The notes under the pieces: generated by a model | Seen by the model: only the letters and a program-made list of their open reading frames with translations | Told to the model about the DNA's origin: nothing | Databases searched by the model: none | Shown here: piece after piece, positions 1 through 5,592 of the stretch | Layout: each line of letters opens with the position of its first letter | How positions within the stretch are numbered: position 1 is the stretch's first letter | Position numbers and translations under genes: made by a program | Assembly: GCA_947374505.1 (NCBI GenBank) | Contig: CANCCE010000129.1 | Coordinates: 1-7,810 of the forward strand | Reading direction: 5' to 3' | Origin: Comamonadaceae bacterium | GTDB lineage: Bacteria; Pseudomonadota; Gammaproteobacteria; Burkholderiales; Burkholderiaceae_C | DNA length: 7,810 bases

Positions 1-741
1 GGAACCCAGGCGGTCAAACGTGCAAATGCGGATGGCTATACGCTGCTGTTCGGCACCAATGCATTTGTGATTTCGTCATTGATTCAAAAACCAACACCGT
101 GGGATCCGGTCAAAGATTTTGAACCGGTTGGCATGGTCACTCTCCAAGCGCTCGGACTTTTCGTACGACCCGCGTTGAAAATCTCATCCGTTCCTGAATT
201 GATTGCCTACGCAAAGGCGAACCCCGGAAAATTGAACTTTGCGTCGTCCGGCAATGGTTCGGCGCAGCACCTTGCCGGCGAAGCATTTGCGGCGACGGCC
301 GGTATTTCCATGCTGCACGTGCCCTACAAAGGTGCCGGTCCGGCCATTCAAGATTTGATAGGGGGCCAGGTTGATTTAATGTTCACCTCTATGGTTGGCC
401 TTTCATCTTTCATCAAGGAAAAGCGTGTTGCGCTGATTGCAACGACTGGTAAGACGCGGTCAACGACCACGCCCGAGGTCCCGACGATGGCAGAGAGTGG
501 CGTGCCTGGGTTCAATGTGCAATCTTGGCAAGCTCTTTTTGCCCCACCCATGACGCCACCAGAGGTGCTCAACAAGTTAAATGCTGAACTCGTGCGCGTT
601 GCCAAGGCGGGCGTTCTTTCTGAGTACATGAAGGATCAGGGACTTGACCTGGCTATTGGCTCGCCTGCTGAACTGCGAGCGCACATTTTGCAGGAGAGAG
701 AGACCTATGGGCGCCTCCTCAAGACCTTGACCATTCAATAA
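1..741 (+). CDS. Bug-family tripartite tricarboxylate transporter substrate-binding protein (TctC-like), 5'-truncated
   Basis: This is a periplasmic receptor that would capture a carboxylate-type solute, either for a TctAB-type membrane permease or as an orphan sensor-receptor. The frame is open from base 1 and ends at TAA 739-741, giving 246 visible codons. The family is usually about 320-330 residues, so roughly 75-80 N-terminal residues, including the signal peptide, lie outside the window. Family signatures are present: DGYTLLFGTN (visible residues 11-20), the WDPVKDFEPV segment, NFASSGNGS, and VPYKGAGPA followed by DLIGGQVDLMF (from residue 107). An internal ATG at 67 is not the true start, because family-typical sequence continues upstream of it. 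An FAH-family hydrolase follows 83 bases downstream on the same strand, which fits a receptor and enzyme serving one substrate. No TctA or TctB gene is visible. The ligand cannot be inferred. The family call is secure. Confidence 0.93.
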   Translation, partial: GTQAVKRANADGYTLLFGTNAFVISSLIQKPTPWDPVKDFEPVGMVTLQALGLFVRPALKISSVPELIAYAKANPGKLNFASSGNGSAQHLAGEAFAATAGISMLHVPYKGAGPAIQDLIGGQVDLMFTSMVGLSSFIKEKRVALIATTGKTRSTTTPEVPTMAESGVPGFNVQSWQALFAPPMTPPEVLNKLNAELVRVAKAGVLSEYMKDQGLDLAIGSPAELRAHILQERETYGRLLKTLTIQ

Positions 742-824
742 GAAATACGTTGTTCATGTTGGCCATTTCCCAATTGAGTTGCCAAAATCCTAAAACCACA
801 AATAACCAAGATTGCGAGTAATGC

Positions 825-1613
825 ATGCGCTACATCCGTTTTTTAGATCAGTCAGGTGTCGAACAACAAGGCGTCGTCGAGGGCCATGTTGTCAAAGGAA
901 CGATGGGAAACATCTTTGAAGAGATTCAGTATTCCGGTGAAGTCTGGCCGCTCCACGATTTGAAATTATTGCCCCCCGTCATCCCCGCTAATTTTTACGC
1001 GGCGGGCGTCAATTACAGCCGCCATCTTGAGTCTGTCGCTAAAAAGAAAGGCGTGCCTTTTGAATTGCCAAAGCAGTCTCACATTGGCTATCGATCGCCC
1101 AGCGCACTGACTGGAAATGAAACGCCAATTGTTGTTCCCAAGGCTTCTTGTGGGCGTCTTCAATTTGAAGCCGAGCTGGTTGCGGTGATCGGCAAATCAG
1201 CGCGAAATGTATCTGAAGCAGATGCTCTCGATTACGTCTTCGGCTACACCATCGGTAACGATGTCAGTGAGAGGCAATGGCAAGCGGCGGATCGAACTCT
1301 CTGGCGAGCAAAAAACTGTGACACCTTCAAACCCATGGGGCCATGGATAGAGACGAACGTGTCGCTGGAGAGTTTGACGACCGTTGTGCGAATGAACGGT
1401 GAGGAGGTGAGTCGTTTCCGTACGAATGACATGATCTTTGGAGTAGCTGCCACGATTGCAGAGATCAGCCGCTTCATTACCCTCTGCCCCGGCGACGTGA
1501 TCTGGATGGGAACAGATGAGCCGACGTTGGACATGGTCGCCGGCGACATCATTGAGATTGAAATCGATGGCATTGGCATCCTGAGCAACACGCTAATTGC
1601 CGAGAGGGATTAA
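825..1613 (+). CDS. Fumarylacetoacetate hydrolase (FAH) family protein
   Basis: This is a 262-residue cytosolic enzyme of the FAH superfamily. Members cleave C-C bonds in acylpyruvates, decarboxylate oxaloacetate-like acids, or hydrate/isomerise ring-cleavage products, using Mg2+ or Mn2+. Visible features are a short N-terminal domain (about 1-55), GVNYSRHLES (61-70), the metal-ligand pair in FEAELVAV (E115, E117) with a third ligand D146 in GNDVSERQ, K163, FKPMGPWI (168-175), and the closing PGDVIWMGTD element (222-231). Length suits the short bacterial FAH class. The Glu expected three residues after His67 (H-x-x-E lid dyad) is Ser70, with Glu69 one position early. The GTPxG turn common in the family reads GTDEPT. 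The ATG at 825 is chosen because the ATG at 821 is out of frame; no strong Shine-Dalgarno is visible. The family is secure, the substrate unknown. Confidence 0.93.
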   Translation: MRYIRFLDQSGVEQQGVVEGHVVKGTMGNIFEEIQYSGEVWPLHDLKLLPPVIPANFYAAGVNYSRHLESVAKKKGVPFELPKQSHIGYRSPSALTGNETPIVVPKASCGRLQFEAELVAVIGKSARNVSEADALDYVFGYTIGNDVSERQWQAADRTLWRAKNCDTFKPMGPWIETNVSLESLTTVVRMNGEEVSRFRTNDMIFGVAATIAEISRFITLCPGDVIWMGTDEPTLDMVAGDIIEIEIDGIGILSNTLIAERD

Positions 1614-1733
1614 AAGCCGGGAACAACGATGGGGTCTCACCGTGGTCTCTAGCCCCACTAATCCTCGGCGGAACCCATCGCTCGTTTCTATTCACAGCTT
1701 GATGCAGCTTCTCCGTAGCAGGCCCCATTTTTA

Positions 1734-2318
1734 TCAGCCCTTGCGAACTCTTTCATAGCCTATGAACTGCGGAGCAATGCGTGCCACGACTGGTCCGTTG
1801 AAGTCCCAACCAAGACACTTGCCCATATTCTGACTTGGGGTGGTCGCGTTATAGCCGCCTTCGCCCGTTTCGCGCCGCAGCTTTGATTTGTAGCCGGCCA
1901 TGGTTTGGAACGCCACGGTGGCCATCACGCCAAGCAGTTCGCGCAAGTGCGTGCAGCCGCGTATGTCACCCATGGCGGCGTCCACCGCAGCCCGCCATCC
2001 CTTGCCGATGCGCGATCCCACGAGATTTGCAAACGGCGGTACTGCACCGGGGCACTCCGGAAAGGGCGTGTTTCGCATTTCGGCGAATGCCTCGCAGACC
2101 ACCATGTGGTCGTCGAGTGTCAGGCGCACAAACATGTGGTGCACCGGCTCACCCGCCTCGCGGTACTGGAGATCGTCGTTGGAGAAGCTGTAGCTCTTGG
2201 TGTCGCGTAGCTCGCATTCGATGTCCCACCGGCCATCTGAGCGTGCGAAACCGTTGGCGGTGATCTGTCGGGTGTGAATATGTTGGCGTGTCAAATCCGC
2301 TGGTGTTGTTGGGTTCAT
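1734..2318 (-). CDS. DUF2889 domain-containing protein
   Basis: This 194-residue soluble protein matches DUF2889, a family without an established biochemical function, and spans essentially its full length. Recognisable conserved blocks in order are HIHTRQITANGFARSDGRWD (13-32) running into IECELRDTKSY, then GEPVHHMFVRLTLDD (56-70), CPGAVPPFANLVG with RIGKGWRAAV (89-112), and RGCTHLRELLG (120-130) followed by MATVAFQT. The conserved Cys122/His124 pair and Cys89 could take part in catalysis or metal binding; that is inference. It is the last gene of the minus-strand run and starts 9 bases after the stop of the lactonase gene, so it is very probably co-transcribed and perhaps translationally coupled. 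No signal peptide or TM segment is seen. The short spacing to a lactonase and an MmgE/PrpD gene suggests a role in degrading a small organic acid. No clear terminator follows the stop. Confidence 0.88.
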   Translation of the reverse strand: MNPTTPADLTRQHIHTRQITANGFARSDGRWDIECELRDTKSYSFSNDDLQYREAGEPVHHMFVRLTLDDHMVVCEAFAEMRNTPFPECPGAVPPFANLVGSRIGKGWRAAVDAAMGDIRGCTHLRELLGVMATVAFQTMAGYKSKLRRETGEGGYNATTPSQNMGKCLGWDFNGPVVARIAPQFIGYERVRKG

Positions 2319-2327
2319 GTCATCGGC

Positions 2328-3236
2328 CTATGGATAGGGCGGCAAGAGCCAACCACGGCGGTTAGTCTCGGCCTTGAACAGGTGACCATCGTAGGTGGTC
2401 AGATAGAAGGTGCTTAAATCAGGTCCGCCAAAGCAGCAATTGGTGGGCATGTCCACCGGAGAGGGATGCGTTTCTAATACTCGGCCCTGAGGTGTCATGA
2501 TCTGGATGAGGGGCCCGGGCCCGGCTTTTGACCAGCCGGTGCAGGCGACGATGTTGCCATCGGCATCCAGACACATTCCGTCAATACCCCGGTGCACATC
2601 GCGCGCATCTTCACCCCATGTGAAGAGCACTGTGTGAACGCCCAAAGACCCATCGTCATGGATCGGGTAGGCCCGCAACTCGCGGGCAATGCCACGCGCA
2701 AAGCCGCTCTCGGCAACGTAGAGGGTGCGGGAGTCGGCCGACAGAAGGATACCGTTCGGCTTGGTTACCGCGACCGAGGTGCGCACCGTGTCGTAGCCAC
2801 CGTCTGGTCGCGGGTCTGCGCGCAACACCGAACAATGGTTCAGTTCCTGTTGCTCGCCGGCTTCCAGGTTTGCCGGATTCCAAGGGTCAGTGAACCAGAT
2901 CCGCCCTTGTGGATCGATCGCCAGGTCGTTCGGAGTGTTCAGGCGATTGCCGTCCAACCGGTCGCTGATGATGGTGTCCGTGCCGTCGGGCTCGAAGCGG
3001 ACGATGGCTCTGCCGCCTGAGCTGCAGCCGTACAGGCGGCCCTGCGCATCAACAGCCATGCCGTTGGTATTGCGGGTGCCTTCGCGCCACACCGTCACCT
3101 GGCCGTTTGACGGTGCGTAGCGAAGAATCCGGCTGGCACGAATATGGGTGAACAACAGGTGATCGCGGTGCCAGACAGGCCCTTCGGTCAGCAAAGGCCC
3201 TTGGGCGTCCATCAGAAGTTCGAATTTCCAGTCCAT
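2328..3236 (-). CDS. SMP-30/gluconolactonase/LRE family lactonase
   Basis: This is a 302-residue six-bladed beta-propeller of the SMP-30 (regucalcin/gluconolactonase) family. Such enzymes usually open a sugar or hydroxy-acid lactone with a bound divalent metal. The family's metal ligands can be placed: E18 in LTEGPVW, N103 in LNTPNDLAIDPQG, N161 in KPNGILLSAD, and D219 in GIDGMCLDADGN. GRIWFTDP (111-118) and TLYVAES (171-177) are typical propeller strands. No signal peptide is seen, so it is probably cytosolic. The start ATG is supported by a good ribosome-binding site, AGGAG, 5 bases upstream. It lies 19 bases after the stop of the MmgE/PrpD gene and 9 bases before DUF2889, consistent with one operon. 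The substrate is not predictable; dihydrocoumarin-type or sugar lactones are both within the family's range. Confidence 0.93.
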   Translation of the reverse strand: MDWKFELLMDAQGPLLTEGPVWHRDHLLFTHIRASRILRYAPSNGQVTVWREGTRNTNGMAVDAQGRLYGCSSGGRAIVRFEPDGTDTIISDRLDGNRLNTPNDLAIDPQGRIWFTDPWNPANLEAGEQQELNHCSVLRADPRPDGGYDTVRTSVAVTKPNGILLSADSRTLYVAESGFARGIARELRAYPIHDDGSLGVHTVLFTWGEDARDVHRGIDGMCLDADGNIVACTGWSKAGPGPLIQIMTPQGRVLETHPSPVDMPTNCCFGGPDLSTFYLTTYDGHLFKAETNRRGWLLPPYP

Positions 3237-3241
3237 TGGTT

Positions 3242-3246
3242 CTCCT
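3242..3246 (-). promoter_or_regulatory. Ribosome-binding site of the SMP-30 lactonase gene
   Basis: The minus strand reads AGGAG with 5 bases before the ATG at 3236. It is the clearest Shine-Dalgarno in the minus-strand operon. It fixes the lactonase start and suggests this gene can be initiated independently of its upstream neighbour. Confidence 0.75.
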
Positions 3247-3255
3247 GTCAGGCTT

Positions 3256-4656
3256 TTATTCGTCGGGTTGAAGTGGCGCTAGAGCGGCTTCCAAATCGGC
3301 GCAATTCTCCAGATCTTGCAAACGGGCAAAGACTGTCGCGGCCTTGTCGGAGGTGACCCCGCCATGACGCGCGCAGTCGATGAACTTGTCGCGCAATTCG
3401 TCCCAGTTCAAGGGGCGGCGCGGGTGGCCGGGCGGAATGTCCACCCTCACGCTGGCACTGCGACCGTCACGGGTCCATGCCTGCACTTCGACGAATCCAC
3501 GAGCACCTGGCGTGCGTTTTTCGAAGTCCGGGTCGTCGCCACGGCAGGCTTCACTTTCGTGAGCGTCGATCCGCTGCAACAGGCTGGCGATTTCCGGGCG
3601 GGATACCGCTGCATCAGAGAACGTGTCGAGACCGAAGCGGCCATCGAGCACCCCGGCCGCAAGGGCATATTGCAGACTGAACTTTGCCTGCAGGCCGGTT
3701 GTCGGGATCGGATGAATGGCACCTTGCATGCCGCCGAGCGGCATTCGACACGCCAGTCGATCCAGTGTGGTGGCGTCAAAGTCAAGCAGGGCGCGCAGTT
3801 CCAGTATGGCCTGCATGCCGCGCTGGTTGGCGTTGTAGCAGGCGAATTTTCTCAGGCTCACGCCTGGCTCGCAGATGGCCCAGGAGCGTCCCCAGTTGTC
3901 TAGGCGATCCGGTCCGTGCTCGGCGCTGCCGAAGGCAGCCAGGAAGCCAGCCTTGCCCTCGATCGCATCGTCGGCCGCGCTCAGCCCGCAAACGGCCAGT
4001 CGCACCGCCTGTACGGCGCTGCGGGCAGCCAAGCCGCTCAGCAGGGGTTTGGCCATGGTGCCAAAGTTGCATTGCAGCCCGGAGGCCATCGAGCAGGCCA
4101 GACCCAGTGCCGTTTGGACCTGCTTTGGGGTTAGCCTCTGCAGCCGCGCAAGCGCTGCGACCGCACTGAAGATGCCCAGCGTTCCCGTGGCGTGAAAGCC
4201 CTGGTTGTAGTGTTGCAGGGTGAGCAGCTTGCCCATGCGGTCGCCGACTTCCAAGCCGATGACATGGGCATCCATCAGGTCTGCGCCTGAGACTCTGCGT
4301 TCGCCTGCACAAGCGAGGGCCACCGCCAGCACGAGCACGCTGGGATGGGCTGGCATGCTGGAGAACACATCATCAAAATCCAGTGCAGCGCCAAAAGCAC
4401 CGTTGGCCAGCGCAGCCATTTCGGGCGTTGTCCGCTGCCGGCTGCCCAACACGCGGCAGCTCCCCTTACCCCAATGGGGTGCGAGGTAGCGGCTCAGTGG
4501 TTCGGCCAGGTCACTGCGTGCGCCACCCACGGTCACGCCAACGCTGTCGGCCAGTATGCGTGCCGAGGCCTGTCGCGCGGCCGGGGCAATCGCCACGGAT
4601 TTGGTCAGGGCGATGTGGCGTGCGAGCGTCTCTGTGAAATGGCCTTGCATGGGCAT
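3256..4656 (-). CDS. MmgE/PrpD family protein
   Basis: This is a 466-residue protein of the MmgE/PrpD superfamily, which includes 2-methylcitrate dehydratase, cis-aconitate decarboxylase and iminodisuccinate epimerase; many members are uncharacterised. The all-helical N-terminal domain carries the family region LDFDD (about 92-96) and HPS (about 104-106). It continues through a glycine-rich helical stretch (GFHATGTLGIFSAVAALARL) and a smaller C-terminal domain. Length is normal for the family. The ATG at 4656 is preferred: its first two bases overlap the TGA of a 33-codon ORF upstream (TGATG arrangement). A GTG at 4659 in frame is an alternative that adds one residue, and another ATG lies at 4650. 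It precedes the lactonase and DUF2889 genes and probably heads the enzymatic part of the operon. The reaction (dehydratase, decarboxylase or isomerase on a carboxylic acid) is unassigned. Confidence 0.92.
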   Translation of the reverse strand: MPMQGHFTETLARHIALTKSVAIAPAARQASARILADSVGVTVGGARSDLAEPLSRYLAPHWGKGSCRVLGSRQRTTPEMAALANGAFGAALDFDDVFSSMPAHPSVLVLAVALACAGERRVSGADLMDAHVIGLEVGDRMGKLLTLQHYNQGFHATGTLGIFSAVAALARLQRLTPKQVQTALGLACSMASGLQCNFGTMAKPLLSGLAARSAVQAVRLAVCGLSAADDAIEGKAGFLAAFGSAEHGPDRLDNWGRSWAICEPGVSLRKFACYNANQRGMQAILELRALLDFDATTLDRLACRMPLGGMQGAIHPIPTTGLQAKFSLQYALAAGVLDGRFGLDTFSDAAVSRPEIASLLQRIDAHESEACRGDDPDFEKRTPGARGFVEVQAWTRDGRSASVRVDIPPGHPRRPLNWDELRDKFIDCARHGGVTSDKAATVFARLQDLENCADLEAALAPLQPDE

Positions 4657-4757
4657 CACTGGATCGCCAGACCCTCGGCCACCATAACTTGCAGGATCAA
4701 AGTCGCAATGTGGCGCCCGAACCGGGTACCGGGCTGTATTTCGGGGGCTTCTTGCAT
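4656..4757 (-). CDS. Short ORF (33 codons) overlapping the MmgE/PrpD start; function unknown
   Basis: The frame runs from ATG 4755-4757 to TGA 4656-4658, and its stop overlaps the ATG of the MmgE/PrpD gene. The peptide begins MQEAPEIQPGTRFGRH and ends in a mildly hydrophobic ATLILQVMVAEGLAIQ segment. An in-frame TAG at 4776-4778, seven codons upstream of the ATG, closes the frame on that side. A GGG(A) four to seven bases before the ATG could be a weak ribosome-binding site. I do not recognise the peptide. It could be a leader or coupling ORF, the surviving C-terminus of a gene lost next to the toxin-antitoxin debris, or chance. The stop-start overlap is the main reason to list it. Confidence 0.35.
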   Translation of the reverse strand: MQEAPEIQPGTRFGRHIATLILQVMVAEGLAIQ

Positions 4758-4918
4758 GTTTCCCAATTTGTAGAACTAATTCTCACGGTTGCCTGTTACG
4801 CCTACTTTTCATAGTGTATCGAGTAGTGGGTGGTCATAACTGCCCCCCAGCTTCATAACGCGCCAGTCGTGACCGGACTCACTGTACCTGTCTCGCACTT
4901 CATCGTTGACGCGCGCGC

Positions 4919-5106
4919 TGATCATTTCACCCGGATGCCTTCGCTCTCGACACCGACCAAGCAAGCAACAGACGCAAGCCCTAAGCCGGTTGGCTGCCGG
5001 CAACTTCGGGGACTGCAAGCCACTGCTTGATGGCGTACGTGAACTGCGCCTTGACCACGGGCCAGGCGATCGACTACTCGAGCGACTGAAAACTAGGGGG
5101 CAAACC
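4919..5106 (+). pseudogene. RelE/HigB-like toxin remnant
   Basis: The frame at 4984-5067 encodes a segment typical of the middle of RelE/HigB-type toxins: SRLAAGNFGD, CKPLLDGVREL, RLDHGPG. In intact members HGPG is followed by a Tyr-Arg and a C-terminal strand with a GGDK-like motif; here it runs directly into DRLLERLKTRGQT and reaches the antitoxin ATG, so about 35-40 residues appear deleted. Upstream, another frame at about 4919-4960 contains DHFTRMPSL, which may be the shifted N-terminal part (F-x-x-W-x-x-L in intact toxins); this part is uncertain. No intact start or full-length frame exists. An mRNA-cleaving ribosome-dependent toxin is the family role, but this copy cannot be functional. 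The order toxin then antitoxin matches HigBA-type modules. Confidence 0.65.
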
Positions 5107-5348
5107 ATGAAGGCATCACGCCACGAAAGCCATGACGACACGGTGGTTGCCATGCTCAAAGCAGACCCCTATTTTGCGAACGAGTATTTAGCCGCGGCCT
5201 TGTAAGTGGCAGAGTTACCGGGTGGTCAAATTGTTCTGTTGTCTGCACTTCGGCATATGGCTGAGGCCCAAGGGCAACCTCATCTTTTGTCGTTGTCCGA
5301 GGGGCTGGGCTGCACTTGGAAGTAAGCCGGGAACCGGTGGCTGCATGA
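5107..5348 (+). pseudogene. Addiction-module HTH antitoxin remnant (nonsense, deletion and frameshift)
   Basis: The reading frame starts at ATG 5107 behind a good ribosome-binding site (AGGGGG, 6-base gap). It reads MKASRHESHDDTVVAMLKAD and then PYFANEYLAAAL, the normal N-terminus of HTH antitoxins paired with RelE/HigB toxins. It is cut by TAA at 5203-5205. Past the stop the same frame continues with family-like sequence, PGGQIVLLSALRHMAEAQG, so the TAA is probably a point change from a sense codon such as GAA. The helix-turn-helix that should follow is missing. A shifted frame then gives GLHLEVSREPVAA and stops at TGA 5346-5348, which looks like the family's C-terminus. The gene therefore carries at least three lesions and should be non-functional, unless the 32-residue N-terminal piece is made. 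Confidence 0.75.
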
Positions 5349-5375
5349 GTGCACAGCGCCGCTTAACTCAACTGA

Positions 5376-5532
5376 CTGGCCCTCGAACTGATTGCAGCCA
5401 GAAGCCGCGCCGGTTTGGCTCAAAGCGAAGTTGCCGAACGCATGGGCACCACTCAGAGCGTGGTCGCCCGCTTGGAGTCTGGCAGACGTGCCCCGTCCAA
5501 CTACGGCGCACTTTGAGATGAAGTCTGCTTGA
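5376..5532 (+). pseudogene. XRE-family HTH (antitoxin-type) remnant
   Basis: The frame at 5376-5513 encodes LALELIAARSRAGL, AQSEVAERMGTTQS and VVARLESGRRAPS, a clear lambda-repressor-like (XRE) helix-turn-helix of the sort found in RelE/HigB-linked antitoxins. The N-terminal extension is gone: a TGA at 5373-5375 immediately precedes it and there is no start codon. The frame ends at TGA 5514-5516 soon after the HTH, without the usual C-terminal strand. A +1 frame shift gives AHFEMKSA up to TGA 5530-5532, which resembles that lost C-terminus and suggests a deletion with frameshift. It sits 27 bases after the other antitoxin remnant in the same orientation. It belongs to a second module, since the preceding antitoxin has its own C-terminus. 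Confidence 0.7.
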
Positions 5533-5592
5533 ACCTGCTGCCGGATGATGGTCACAGCGGCGCGACCGACAGCAATAGACGGCGTCCAAAAT

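Larger units (their letters stand above)
4758..5592. other. Stretch without intact genes between the catabolic operon and the kinase
   Basis: About 835 bases hold no intact gene. The plus strand carries the toxin-antitoxin debris listed separately. Bases 4758-4918 hold nothing I can name: open frames on both strands are short and unlike known families, and I see no convincing promoter for the minus-strand operon that must start near here. No insertion sequence ends, integrase or target-site duplications were found. After the last remnant, 5533-5592 lies downstream of the kinase stop and shows no clear intrinsic terminator. Confidence 0.6.

Noticed and set aside
1627..1680. CGATGGG/CCCATCG inverted repeat between the convergent blocks, considered as a terminator
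   Set aside because: The stem is only 7 bp with a loop of about 40 bases and no T-tract on either strand.
2511..2522. Perfect palindrome GGGCCCGGGCCC
   Set aside because: It lies inside the lactonase coding region and is explained by Gly-Pro codons in GC-rich DNA.
3316..4773. Long plus-strand open frames opposite the MmgE/PrpD gene
   Set aside because: They are antisense shadows of a GC-rich gene with clear family motifs; none shows a recognisable domain or a ribosome-binding site.
4809..5159. 116-codon minus-strand open frame
   Set aside because: Most of it is the antisense of the toxin and antitoxin remnants, whose plus-strand peptides match known families; the remaining C-terminal part is unrecognised and has no independent support.
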